From positions 15,720,501 through 15,784,500 of the forward strand of contig OX327690.1 of the NCBI GenBank assembly GCA_946807835.1: a DNA stretch of 64,000 bases, given 5' to 3'. The position numbers and the translations under genes are program-made. This DNA is from Ailanthus altissimus (taxonomy: Eukaryota > Streptophyta > Magnoliopsida > Sapindales > Simaroubaceae). Below the pieces are notes generated by a model. The model did no database searches. It was given only the letters and a program-made list of their open reading frames with translations, and was not told the DNA's origin. The first letter of the stretch is position 1. The number at the start of each line of letters is the position of its first letter. Shown here piece by piece: positions 34,342 through 46,458 of this stretch.

Positions 34342-35260
34342 TTTATTTCAAATTTATTTTTTGCCAATAATAAAATTATATTTCAACATGTACTATCGAA
34401 TTATTTAAAATTACAATTACAATTTAATTATACATACACTAATGGTAATTCTAATTATAATTATTACTAAATGTAATTTCAATTATAAAGAAACACAATT
34501 TTAATATAGTTACACAATTATAAAAAATAATTGAAATTAAAATTGGATTTAAAATTATAACATTTAACATAGTTGAAATTGAAATTGAAATTTGAATTAT
34601 AACATTTAATGTAATTGAAATTATAACGTTTATCGTAATTGAAATTAAAATTAGAATTAGAATTATAATATTTAACATAATTAAAAAAAAAAGATTTAAA
34701 ATTATTACATTTAACGTAATCAAAATTAAATTTGAAATTTGAATTATAACATTTAATATAACTGGAATTTAAATTGGATTTTGAATTATAATATTTAATT
34801 TAATTGAAATTAAAATTATAACATTTAACGTAATTAAAATTGAAATTAGAATTAGAATTTGAATTATAATATTTAACATAATTGAAATTGAAATTGTATT
34901 TGGATTTGGAAATATAATATTTAATTGAAATTAAATTTAAAATTATAATATTTAACGTAATTGACAATGAAATTGAATTTGAATCAACGTGAGGGTATTT
35001 GAATTTTTTTAAGTATAGATTACAAAATTGTAAATAAATACAATTGATTCATTTGCTAAATTTTTATTTCAAATTTATCTTTTACCCATAATAAAATTAT
35101 ATTTCAACATGTACTATAAATTTATTTAAAATTACAAATTATAATTGTAATTTTAATAATATATACAATAATGGTAATTCTAATTCTAATTATCATTAGA
35201 ATGTAATTTCAATTATGATAAAAAAAAAACACAAATTTAATATAGTTACAATTAATAATT
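34342..35260. repeat. AT-rich tandem array with duplicated flanks
   Basis: Between 34500 and 34980 a unit of roughly 55-60 bases built from AATTGAAATT and ATAACATTTAACGTAATT recurs many times with drift. The flanking block of about 180 bases, starting ATTTCAAATTTATT and containing AATAAAATTATATTTCAACA and GGTAATTCTAATT, occurs on both sides (34342-34520 and 35065-35255). This suggests that the array arose by unequal exchange or slippage between the two copies. Long open frames here (for example 34451-34723 minus, Ile-rich) are artefacts. Confidence 0.7.
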
Positions 35261-35359
35261 ACAATTAAAATATTATTAAAAAGTAATTTTTAATTTAATT
35301 ATATATTCAATTATAACATAAATATTAAATTGGATAAATATAAATATAAATATAAACAT

Positions 35360-35450
35360 ATGTTAACTTAATGGTAAGTTGTCTTTTGGCCATGAGGTCT
35401 TGAATGCTATGAGATCTTGGGTTCAAGACCTTGTGGCAACAAATTTTTGT
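35360..35450 (+). repeat. Possible tRNA-derived SINE head
   Basis: An A-box-like TTAACTTAATGG (about 35364) and a B-box-like GGTTCAAGACC (about 35412) are spaced about 50 bases apart, as in the RNA polymerase III promoter of tRNA-derived SINEs. The B box differs from GGTTCRANYCC at one position. No poly-A tail or target duplication was identified. Low certainty. Confidence 0.25.
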
Positions 35451-35511
35451 GGTAAATAGTGATATGGGAATGGTATCACTATTGACAGGCTTACGTGTTG
35501 GGCCCGTGACA

Positions 35512-35552
35512 GGCTCGTGCTAGCACGAGCCCATCACGGGTTCGTGATGGGC
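35512..35552. repeat. Two overlapping perfect palindromes
   Basis: GGCTCGTGCTAGCACGAGCC (35512-35531) is an exact 20 bp palindrome. It is followed by 10 bp arms GCCCATCACG and CGTGATGGGC around a 4 base loop (35529-35552). They lie in the right sub-terminal region of the hAT element, where repeated motifs serve as transposase binding sites. Confidence 0.9.
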
Positions 35553-35690
35553 CTGACCCACGAGACAAAAAAATACAACCCAAGCATAGCTCGATACTGT
35601 AGCGTGCCTGGGCGACCCAAGCACACTACATTATCGAGTGAGGCCATATTGTACTTGGATCGTTCGGTCCAATTATCACCTTTATTTGCA

Positions 35691-36461
35691 ATTTTGTAAC
35701 TCATATTCCAGCATTTTAAATAAAGGCACCTCACATCTTAAATTGAACATGCGACGTTAGATTCTTGGACAAATAAGCCCATTTGATTCAAAGGCCTATG
35801 AATTAATCCAACACTCAACAAATAAGTAATTTAACTCAATAACTTATAAATTTTTATAAATAAGTAAGAGACTTCACGTAAAGTTAGAAACGTATCAAAT
35901 TATAATATTGATTTGTGTTATCATATTTGTTATTGTTCCTAGTTTTAATAAAAAAATAATTTTTTAAATAAGAATTCATCTTAAATATTATTGGATATCA
36001 CGTAAAAAAAGACGTAATGGACATTAACTAGGATCTATATTCATGTTGCATATTTTGAAAAAAAAATTGAAACTTAAATACTATAAATGAGATATTTTTC
36101 ATAATTAATTGATCATTCAAGTATATAATTCACCATTTACTATATTTAGATTAACTACAATAAGTCTCTTTTGTTCATGCATACACTTTTTTTTAATAAG
36201 CATAATGCATAGACTTTTTCACAAAAACATATCTTTTTTATATAAATATAATATTAATTTAAATATTAAAATATTTTTTATAAAAGGACGGAAGACAAAT
36301 TCATTAATAAAAAATAATGCAAAAAAATAATAATTAACTCGAATGTTGTGAATCGATGAACTTCATGAGAACGTTGTAAAGGAAAGAATAAACAACAACT
36401 ACAATGTAATATAATAAGACTTAATTTGATCATCAATAATTGACCTCACTGATCTTTACTT
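35691..36461. other. AT-rich spacer
   Basis: No coding or structural signal recognised. It is very AT-rich. Confidence 0.4.
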
Positions 36462-37500
36462 TTACAAACATCGAATTAGGAGGAAACATCGAATAAGACC
36501 CCGATTGGAGCCATCCAAACTTGGTGTGACGATAAAACCATAAACATATTTTCTCTCAACTCTCCCAAAACAAAAAAAAACGTCGCACGCCTCATACAAC
36601 CTTCGCCGAAGATAAGGCTTTTGCTTCTTCTCCGATGGCCCTCCTTTACACATTAGCCTAGGTTTTCATCTCCCTTTAGTTATAATCTTGTTCTGTCTCA
36701 TTTTTAGTCCATTTCGCCTCCCTCTCCTCTCCCTCTGGTGACTCCTCGATAGCGGCTTGGTCGCGTTTCCATGCCATAGTCACTCCATCCTTTTTTGGTG
36801 TCATGGCTGCTCCTCTATTGCCTTTGATGAGCGCCCCCTGGCTGTCTTGCCCCTAGCATCTGGACAGTTTTCTACCTCAACCACCGTGGATACGCCAACT
36901 TCTTCGGGGTACCGTGGCTTCTCCTCCTCCGACTAACCAATATTGCTCTCCCTTTCACAGCGCAGTACCTCGTCCTAATGGCACTGCTGCATGACATTTC
37001 CGCCTGGGTGACCGTCTTAGGTTTTGGTTTCTGGTGGGTCAATGCCGACAGCTAGCCATCGTTGAATACTTTGCTTTTGGTGTACCCCTTCGTTTCAGTG
37101 TTTCTTCGGCTTGTTTCGTTCGATCGTCTTGAGGGGGACCATCGTTATGTTAGGGCAAATATGTTGGGGTTGAGATCGCCGAAACGGGAAATACGCGACT
37201 TAGACCATGGTAAGTTCTACGACTGCCAGAGATCGGAGGGGAACGGTGGTAAACAGCGTCTGAGTGAGTAGAAGGCCGATAGACAAATCTCCACCATTGG
37301 ACAGAGGCCCCACCATCTGGTGTTTGTTTGCTCTTTTAGTCTTCAGTTTTTGTTTGGTCATCAAGCTTCAATCGGATTATGACAGATATGTTTCAAGCAC
37401 TACACCTTTTGATTACCATTAATGGTGTTATGCAAAATGTGGTATTTGTTTGACTTAGTTTAATTTTATGCAGCAATAATTTTCCCTTGTTTAAGGGATT
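36462..37500. other. GC-richer block of unknown nature
   Basis: Base composition differs sharply from both sides, with pyrimidine-rich stretches (CTCCCTCTCCTCTCCCTCTG near 36720) and many CG dinucleotides. Only short frames occur on either strand and none matches a family I know. It could be the 5' leader of a LINE or LTR element, or the remains of a captured gene. Confidence 0.3.
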
Positions 37501-37524
37501 CGTATCTCCCTTTTATGCGAGGTC

Positions 37525-37645
37525 GTTTTTCCTTTCTTCGGAAAGGTCTGTTTATCCATTTCTTTGAAAAGGTCTGTCTATCCATTTCTTCGGTCTGTTT
37601 ATTCCTTTCTTTGAAAAGGTCTATATCTCTTTCTTTTGAAAGAGT
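37525..37645. repeat. Minisatellite, unit about 28-30 bp
   Basis: Units containing GAAAAGGTCTGTYTATCCAT and TTTCTTTG recur about four times with small changes. Confidence 0.75.
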
Positions 37646-37650
37646 TCGCA

Positions 37651-38514
37651 TTTACTCTTACCTAATATGAATAAGGCTTGACTCAAGTGATCTCAAAATG
37701 TATTTATTTTATCTTGTTATTCCTTTGATCTGTGTATTAAAGATATTTGATGTAATATGTTTATGATATTTAATGATATAATATGAAATCATTCTAAAAA
37801 AAAGAAATATGTCTTAAATTATTAAAATTGTTATTTAATGTCATTTCAATTAATTTTTTTTTTCTAAAATAGTTATTTTAACTAAACTTAAGTTCTTTTT
37901 TTATTTTCGTTTTACATACTCAATATTTTCGTGCCACATCAATCAATTTGTTGAAGGTGAGTTTTGATAGAAAAGATTATTGATATAAAAACACTAGATA
38001 TCTCAAATTTGTTGATGTGGTATTCATAGATTAAAGATTAGAATAAAATAATAAATTATTTTGAAATTTACAAAAAAAATTATCATCCAATCAATAAACA
38101 TATTTTTACTTTGCACGTTCTTGTAACACTGTTTGACATGCGTAATTTAATATAACTCAAATCTTTTTAATTTCATTGAAATCCAATTTTTTAATTAAAT
38201 TAATAAAAATACTATTATTATGCGTTTCTTAATTTTACAAAATATATGTGTATGTGCGTGCAAGTGGGCTTCTCTTAATTTAAAACTTTAACTTAAAATC
38301 GTAATTTTAATTTTCATCTATTAATTTCACATGTACATATATTAGTAAAATTTTGACTTGAAATTAGTAACTTGATTTTTCATCCATTGATAACATGCAA
38401 TCTAATGGAATATAATTAGCAACATTAAATATTACTTTAATTTTAAATTTACACTATTGAATTGTATGAAATAATGTCTTTTTAACTTAAAATATGTTCA
38501 AAATAATATTATTT
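37651..38514. other. AT-rich spacer left of MULE-type MITE
   Basis: No gene or repeat structure recognised apart from poly-T and poly-A runs. Confidence 0.4.
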
Positions 38515-39195
38515 GGGAAAATAATAGGTAGACTTTCGAAATATAGTGAAAATGATAAACTCATCATTTCTTCAAATTTAAGTGACATATGTATTCTCAT
38601 CTGTTAGTTTTTCTAATAAACTTGAAGTTAACAGTTATTGACCTTATTAAATAACTTATTTGCCATCGACAGGAGTTGATCGGTATTAACCAACGATGTA
38701 TCAATTCTATATATATGTCATACGACTCTAAATTTTATGACTACTCGATAATGAGGTTATTTTGGCCAATGTAGTATTAGAAGAGCCCAAAATTTAATGA
38801 GAAATTATTTTACGATGACATTATAGGGTTACTAATTTTCTCACTAATTTTGAAACTCCTATGATGCTCTATTGACAAAAATAATCTCAATATTATATAG
38901 ATTATAAAATTTGAATTATGATAATATCCACGGTAATTCAATATCTAACGGTCAATAGTTAATCAATATTGATCAATTGTTAGTAATATGATGTGGCCAC
39001 TAGTCGATTAATACTGACCATAGGTCAGTCAACACTCATTGAGGATAAATGAATTATTTAGTAAGGTCAATAATGCTCAACTTCAATTTTAACAGAAAAA
39101 ATAACAAACGAGGATATAAATATCACTTATTTTTTTTAAAAGGGAGTGTGTTTGTTATTTTTACTATATTTTGAAAGTCAATTAGTTATTTCTCC
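38515..39195. mobile_element. Mutator-type MITE with long terminal inverted repeats
   Basis: The element is flanked by the perfect 9 bp duplication ATATTATTT (38506-38514 and 39196-39204), the length made by Mutator-like transposases. The left arm (GGGAAAATAATAGGTAGACT, then TTCGAAATATAGTGAAAATG) and the reverse complement of the right arm (GGAGAAATAACTAATTGACT, then TTCAAAATATAGTAAAAATA) stay alignable for about 250 bases. They share GAAGTT..., TTATTGACCTTA and GTATTAA. No coding frame is present. It is non-autonomous and can fold into a long hairpin. Confidence 0.8.
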
Positions 39196-39204
39196 ATATT
39201 ATTT

Positions 39205-40518
39205 TGAAATTGTTTACTTGAAAATTTTGTCAACACTCACATCAGTAAATTGAATTTCTTTCTCTTGGGAACAAAAACTAGACTTTAAAAGAAATTGGGC
39301 TAAACTGGTTCACTCCAAGGGAATCGGATTGCTAAGAATCTTGTAACTACAAAAAGAGTTAGGTCACGCTAAAAGTTTTTCCAGCGATGACACTTCAATA
39401 CATAAGTCAACAACAACTAGAAAAAAGAATAGAAAGGCACAAAAATAAAGATAGGTTTTCTTATAGCAAAAGAAGCTTAAAACGCGCCAACAAAATTAGA
39501 GTTTAGTTTCAATAATGTGTCTTCTCTCTCCTTTAGCTCGATAATTTAGACCCTATTTATTGGGCAACAATGTAAGTTTAATATGTAATCATGAAATATT
39601 ATTAAGATTAGAAAACATCAAAACTTTCCCTTCTTAGATTCTTGTATTAGAGTTTTACCCAAATAAAGTCAATCCTTTCTTACCTGTGTAAGACTCATGT
39701 CAAAATTATTGGAGTTGTATTTATAGAATATATATCAAATTCGTGATTTTTGATTGTAAATTTATTTTAAGATGTTTATAAATGACTAGGATGGTCAATT
39801 AAATTGAGGAGAGTACTTGATGACTGAGGATAATTATGGCGAGATGAGGGCTACAAGCTAACTTGAGGACATCCATATATTCTTGTAGCCTTTGGGCCTA
39901 CACTTATGAGTCTAACTTTGTAGGCTTTATTAGATGGACTAAGCTTTGTAGTGAGTGAGCCTATGAGCCGAAATTTAAGGGAGAACAAATGTATTAACAT
40001 GAAAAATTTAAATAAACATCTACTTAGACTAACCATTATATATATATTTGTCAACCAAATAATAGATTAACCTTTTTCAATAAAATTTTTATTTTTTTTA
40101 AAATTTACTATATATATATCATGAAAATTAACATATAAACCGCTACCTTTAAATGTTTTTCTATGCTTTGAGGTGCTTTCCCCTTGCTTTAGTGTTGGCT
40201 TTATTTTTTTATAATAATTTTTATTGTTTTCATCTAAGTTTTCATTAAGAACTTAGAATTTTGAGTGGTGATTATAATTGAAGTAGTGTGAAATATAACC
40301 AAATCATTAGCTTGTTAATATAAGTAATAGAAGTTATTTTGTGTAACCGTAAATTACTTGGCGTTTGATTAAAATAATGAATTATATTAAAAACATCAAA
40401 TTCAATGATAATATTTTTTTTATATAAGTATTATATCTTAAATTTTAAATCTCAAATGACTTGTCAGTTGGTAGTAGAACACCCTTATACTTTCTTCTCG
40501 AGTGACTTGCATGTTGCA
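39205..40518. other. AT-rich spacer between MITE and Athila-type LTR
   Basis: No recognised gene. A 67-codon minus frame at 40054-39851 has no known motif. The right edge is the start of the LTR at 40519. Confidence 0.4.
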
Positions 40519-41952
40519 TGATGAATACTTAAAATTACATATTTAATAAAAGTTTTATATCATTATTTTGTATTATTAGTATCTTAACCCCCCTAACTTA
40601 AGTATGTTTACAATATTATACCTAATTAGCTTTTAATTATTTTGTGGTAGGTTTGGTAAAATGGGCATAATTTTTTACCTAGAAATTTAATTAGAGTGAT
40701 TCTTGATCTTGTGAAGAGATGACTCAATGGGCTAACATATTGTATTTCACAAGACATTTGAAATTCAAGTGTTTAAAAGATGAAAATAACCTAAAATAGA
40801 ACTGATCTGCAATACAGGCCTAATCCGAACAGTCATTAGTATTTGACCCATAACTATAGAAATACATATCTAATATGTATAAGACAACTCAATTTGAAAA
40901 AATAAGAGGCTTATCTACAATTTTGATGTTTTTTGAGTGACAGCTAATTCAGACCACATCAATTCCAAATTGGATAAGCAAGTGTGTGCATTAATGATAA
41001 TCAATGTAAATTATTTGCCATCATTATTGACTTTTATCATCTAAGTGGTTCCCTCTTCATTTGTCTCAATTTATCCATATTTTTTTATATAAATAGATAG
41101 CATGTTTATGCTCAAAGGATGTAATTAGAGAACTAGATTTTAGTTTAAAACACTTATCTGTTGTATTATTTCTTTGTAATATTATTTCTCTTGTTTATTA
41201 TTCTAAAATTATGTTATCTCTTCTTCCATTTCTTTTCTTTTTCTTTAGTTTTATTATGTCAAAGTAATTTTTTTTATGCTAAGGTGAAAAGATGAAACTC
41301 TTGGCAAGGTAATAAGATGTACTTAACTCTTATTCATGAATTTAATGCTCCATTCTTAAGTTATACAAATTTATATATTATGTATTTATTTTATTTGTAA
41401 TATTAATACACTTTCTTCTAAAGTGGTGCCTCTTGATTTATTATATGCAACTTTTATAGTTGACACAATAAATTCTTAAAACCATTTACAAGATTTGGCG
41501 TATATACCATTTTTTGTAAAGTAGGAGTCCTGATTTATTGTAAACAAATATAAAGATTGGAATAATAAATACCTGAACTTATTTATAAGATTTGGTGTAT
41601 AATAATTGAAAGAAATAAATACTAGTTAATATATAAATGGTGATGAACTTTAATTGTTATATCTTTCGGTTGGAACCTCCTTTGTGTGAGGATTCCAATT
41701 GAGTTATAAAAACAGTTAAATATATTCTTACTTCTTATGCCAAGAGTGGATTCCCATAACCTTAACTTTTATTTGAATTGGTTAATTGAATTAATATTTG
41801 CAAACATCTTATACTGCATTAATTGTCTTTAAAGTATTTATAATTTGTAATTTTAATTCTACTTCCCTATGGATCGACCCCATTCTTACCAGGTTATTTA
41901 TTACTTTGACAATCCTGTATTTGAGAATAAACTCCTATATTATGGAGTGTCA
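40519..41952 (+). mobile_element. Athila-type Gypsy LTR (5' LTR of a truncated element)
   Basis: It starts TGATGAATACTTAAAATT and ends GGAGTGTCA. It is followed two bases later by TTTTTGGCGCTATTGCCGG (41955-41973), the primer site characteristic of Athila/Tat Gypsy elements (tRNA-Asp type). It aligns along its whole length with the reverse complement of 52660-54045 and, where present, 63591-63795. A TTCTTACCAGGTTATTTATT segment near its 3' end is shared. No 3' LTR of this copy was found, so it is truncated. Confidence 0.8.
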
Positions 41953-42205
41953 AATTTTTGGCGCTATTGCCGGAGAAGTGAAATTAATAATTTTTTGTTG
42001 TTTTATTATTCGCTTTTTATTTTCATGGAATGCTAAACCTTCTAACTTGCTTTACTTTATTTATTATTCACTTTTTATTTTCATAGAAGGCTAAGCCTCA
42101 TACTCTTTATTTGTTAACTTTTTATTATATAATCTAACATTGACTAATCTAACTTCTAATTATTTATCTTTATTTTTATTTTAGTTTTACCTATTTTATT
42201 TACCT

Positions 42206-43057
42206 GTGTTTAATATATATATTTTCTCTTATTTGTATTATTTATTATTATTGTATTTTATTTTATTTCTTTATATGAGCGGTTGGTTTCGAGATCCTAA
42301 TTCTCATCGTTTGGTGAAAGGTAATTTCGGAACTGCATTTGATAATTTGTTGGATTCTTCTTCATCTTCTTATTCTTCACCAATTAACACCATGACCGAA
42401 AATCAAATTGAGGGACTCATAGGCCTAAGGGACAATCAGTCCCAACATAATAACCATAACCGACATAGGACACTTAGAGAATACATGAACCCTACACGAG
42501 CCGGTGCACCATTCTCCTTAATTTTTCATTCGGATGCAACACATTTTAATTTTAAGCCAGACATTATCTACATCTAAGAGAATTTGAAGAAGTGTGTAAC
42601 ACGTATAATGACCAAAATTATAGCATGAACACAATTTGACTTAAACTTTTCCCTTTTTCTTTAAAAGATAAAGTTAAAACATGACTACAAAACCTTAGGC
42701 CATGATCTATTTTTTTATGGGATGAGATGCAACAATTCTTGAAAAAAAAATTTCCTTCCCATAGAATAAATTCTTTCAAAAGACAAATTACCCTTTTTGT
42801 CCAAAAATCAGGAGAAACCCTTTACCAATGTTGGGAAAGGTATAAAGAATTATTTAATACCTGTCCCCATCATAGCTTTGAAATATAGAGATTAGTCTCA
42901 AATTTCTATGAGGGTTTAACATCCCAAGTTAGGCAAATGGTAGAAATGATGTATAATGGAATATTTGAGGACAAAGACTCAGAAGAGGCAATGAACTATC
43001 TAGACTTACTAGCAGAAAATGCTCAAAATTGGGACTTTGCTGGTACCTGTGAGGCAC
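42206..43057 (+). pseudogene. Athila-type gag fragment
   Basis: The frame open to 42577 reads SGWFRDPNSHRLVKGNFGTA, NTMTENQIEGLIGLRDNQSQ and REYMNPTRAGAPFSLIFHSD. After a frame change it continues with EFEEVCNTYNDQNYSMNTI-like, the WDEMQQFLKK-like segment, RQITLFVQKSGETLYQCWER and NGIFEDKDSEEAMNYLDLLA (about 42960-43015). This is the capsid region of Athila/Tat-type Gag and matches the minus-strand gag at 63359-62640. Several stops and shifts break it. Homology to that gag ends near 43057 at a junction with unrelated coding-like sequence, so the zinc knuckle and pol are absent. Confidence 0.8.
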
Positions 43058-43215
43058 TTAGAAGAGCGAATGAAAAATATGAAGGTTCTGGTTAACACAT
43101 TGAAAGGGGAGTCTAACCAATTGTGAGACAAGATGCAAAAGGTCGATGATCTAGCTAATAGGGCTATTATGGTCAAAGAAGGGGCGTATATCTCGGGGGT
43201 TGTTAATGTGAGTAT
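43058..43215 (+). other. Coiled-coil-like coding fragment joined to gag
   Basis: Directly after the gag homology ends, a frame reads EERMKNMKVLVNTLKGESNQ, a stop, then DKMQKVDDLANRAIMVKEGA. A donor-like GTGAGT follows at about 43207. The heptad-like pattern suggests a coiled coil from another element or gene. Product unknown. Confidence 0.3.
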
Positions 43216-45187
43216 TTGAATAATTGTGTTTTTTTAACCTTAAGAGTTTGAAACTTAATCTCTCTTCAATTTCAAAATTAATAGATTTTATACATATTAA
43301 AGAAGTCATTAATGTGATAACATTAGGAAGTTAAAGCGAGAGTGAATAAAGTATCCTTGTGTAATGTTGCTTGTTATTCATATTGTTAGGTTTCAGTCAC
43401 AAAGGAACCCAAAATTAAATCCATACTTTGACTATACATAAGAAGATGATGATGAAAATGAAGATAAAGTGACGAATGGTAGTTGATCTAAGGAACATGG
43501 CGGTGTTTCACTACTTATTTCACCACTTATGCTTTTTTTTCTTGGATACCAAGAGTGAGAGACATTTTACTATAAACCATTAAGATTTCTAAGAAAAACT
43601 ATTAGAGAAGTACCTTTCTCAAAATTTTCAATGGCATGCAGCTTGTGATGATTAGTTTTGGAATCGGATACACTAATGACCATGGGTTACAAGTATTAAT
43701 GGATGGCTTTTAGAGGTTAGAATTTGATTTTTTTTAAGCAAAATTACTTAAGTGGAAGATAGAGATGACATGTGATTTATGGTAGTTCCGAGTGGCTAGT
43801 AAGGCTGCATATGTAGATATGGAGTAAAGGGTGGTGCCAATGTTTGTGAAATGAAAAAATAAGATTAGGGTTTGTTTCCATATAATTTCATATTACATAG
43901 TATAAAAAATTTTTAAAAATTAATAATATATATTTTCATTGTATTTTTTTTTCATGTTTAAGACAAGGGTTTTGTTGACCATAAAATTTGGTAACTTGGA
44001 TGTTAATAAGTTGAATTTATTCTTTTAGGGAAACTTTGCTTCGATGTCAAGGATAGGATAAAAAATTAAACTGAATTGAGCTGTTTTCTCCCTACAAATA
44101 CTATATTTGATGAGAATCTCGTAATCAAAGAAAACGTGAGGCCGAGCCATAGGTTTTTTAAGCATAGGCACTCTGATGCTTATGCCAACAATGATCTAAT
44201 AAAATAAAAGTAAAGCAAGAGAATAAGAAGGGAGAAAAAAAAAAGGAATAAGATGGCTTAATATGTGTGTTTTTAGTGTATTCATTATATTCTCACATAT
44301 ATGATAGTAATAAGGCCAATAATAATCATCCTCCCTCTTATATACTGAATTATTTTCCTATTTATAGGGTAGGAATATAGGTTTAACTCATAGTATTAAA
44401 TTTTTTATTGGATTTAGAAGTCTCATGGACATTCCTTTTAGGATTTTGCTATCAGAGTTTTTTTTTAAAATTACAGTAGATCTTTCTTACTCTACTAGAA
44501 CTTGTATCGTATTTTTAGGGATCTTTCTCTAATAAAGTTGATTTTATCTATAACTTTTGTAAGTTAAGTTCTTTTATGATCTTTTTTTATCTTTTAGAGT
44601 AGTCGAGTTTTGATCTATGCTCGATAAGAGTATATATTATTCCTCTATTTAGAGCTTGACCAAATAGGGTACTTGAGTTATAGCCAATGTTATAACCAGC
44701 CCAGTGAGTTATGAGTCTGATCGAATAGGATAGTCAAGTTATGACTAAAGTTTTGACCAGCTTGATGAGAGTATAGATTAATTTTCTCCTATAGAGTTTG
44801 ACTAAATAGGGTAGCCAAATGGTGACCAATTTTTTGACTAGTTCAGAAAAGGTTTCCATAATTCAAGGATATCTTCTAGGTGATATTATCTTTGGATCTT
44901 GTGGATTGAGATCTTTTTGTGCCTAATGGATTGAAGTCTTTTTGGCCTCATCGATCAAAATCTAGGGAGGAATTTAACTTTCAGTGTTAACTTGTTAACA
45001 GTAGAAACTTTGTAAGTGATGTTTCTGGATTAAAGTGTTCTTTGGAGTGCCTTTAATGGTTTTTAATATGTGTTCGCTATCTATTTTTTGGGTCTTCATG
45101 TTATGAATAACCTTTTTTCTAGTGGGATTTTTTCGAGTAGATGTTTCTTGGGCCTACATATTGTGGATGTGTAATTTATAACAGTGA
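43216..45187. other. Repeat-rich non-coding region
   Basis: No intact frame. At 44600-44860 three degenerate copies of a GAGCTTGACCAAATAGGGTA / AAGTTATGACTAAAGTTTTG unit occur, 80-100 bases each. The text around 44130-44250 (polypurine, ATAAAATAAAAG) resembles LTR or untranslated retroelement sequence, but ends could not be defined. Confidence 0.35.
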
Positions 45188-45382
45188 TTGGACTTTGATT
45201 TGAAGTCGGTGCCATTATTGCCTTTAAATATTGGTGATTTTACGAGAAGTTTGCCACAACCTGACAATTTTAATGAATGGTTACACCTATTTTTAAAATT
45301 TTTTAATGACATGTCATCATATTGGGGAGTTGTTCATCGATCACACGATCATGGTGCGTCTATTGAAGAGATGTATTTATAG
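45188..45382 (+). other. Short open frame, unknown
   Basis: A 64-codon frame rich in Leu, Phe and Asn, with DFTRSLPQPDNFNEWLHLFL. It has no clear family. It precedes the degenerate coiled-coil gene remnant and might be part of the same element. Confidence 0.2.
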
Positions 45383-46458
45383 TTATAAAACTTTTCTTGA
45401 ATTTTGAATTAATGATTAAGATTTCTCTTTCTATAACCATATATAGACTCGTGATATTTTTTCTATTCTCCATTTTTGTTTTTCTACTATTGGTTTTCAT
45501 TTGAAGTGAGAATAGCTTTTGCAATTTAGAACTCTTGTTCTTCACACATGGTTTACTGGTGATTTTTCTTTGAGACTTTTTGTACTTCTTCCTCGCGTAA
45601 CCTTTCTTTTCTTGGTTAAGTACTTGTTGTGAGTCTTTTGTCACTTGAGTTTTTGTCGTGAGTTTTTCTATGAGATTATTAATAAAGTGAACCTTATACT
45701 TTGTCTAGGTATATAAACTATGTCTTTAATGAATGATTTCCTAGACGTGTCTGATCAACAGTTATGGCGTCTTAAGGAGGATTAAGGTATTGAGAGTAGC
45801 TTAGCCTGAGATGTAGGTGATGTGAGCACTTGAAGGATTCAAGGACTTGAGTTGTAAGTAAGGAGCTCTAGCAATGATTTTGAGTGGACTGCTAGCCACG
45901 GGGAGCCACATTTGGGTCCTCGAAGGTGTATGGGAGAGATTGACTAGTCTAGTATGCCAAAGAAAAAGAAGAAGATTATTGCTCAGAGTAATGGAAAGTC
46001 TTTATTTGAGTTAGATCACCCCTACCATCCTTTAGGTATAAGTGAGGAAGTCTTTGTTAAATTGAAGAGGAGCTTTGAAATCCTTGATTCTATTATTTAG
46101 TGGTTCTTTACATTAATGAGTATGCAAGTGTGCCACCAAAATGAGAAATGGCTTTAAATTTATGATTTTTTGAGTTAGTACTAAGGTTGTCCCTCCAAAC
46201 TTATTTTGTAAATATTATATTCCATTTGAATTTGGCTTCGTGCCAATTAAATTTTAATTCTTGAAGGATTTTGGGGGCCTTTACATTATGTAGAGCAAGG
46301 TCAATCTGGAGGGTTTATTGTTTCGTGAGCTTTAGATGTTGTATTATACTAAGGCAAGTGTAGGTTAATAGAAAGGTTTTTATTACCTTATTATCTATGA
46401 TGAGGAGAAAGGAATTGCTTCTGTAAGGTGCTTTCCTTCGAATAACTCTGGGTGGAAA

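Larger units (their letters stand above)
31038..35690 (+). mobile_element. Degenerate hAT transposon
   Basis: A hAT-family transposase lies between GC-richer sub-terminal regions packed with short GGCCCGTG / GTGCCGG-type motifs (31130-31330 and 35490-35640), a normal arrangement for hAT transposase-binding ends. The left end begins near CAGGGTGATGGGCC. A 50 bp direct repeat starting AAAAAGGTCTAATTAGTTTG occurs at about 31058 and 31108. The right end near TTATCACCTTTATT is only tentatively matched, and no convincing 8 bp target duplication was found, so limits are approximate. Confidence 0.6.

Noticed and set aside
34451..34723. Ile-rich minus-strand open frame
   Set aside because: It follows the AT-rich tandem array; the residues repeat with the DNA period.
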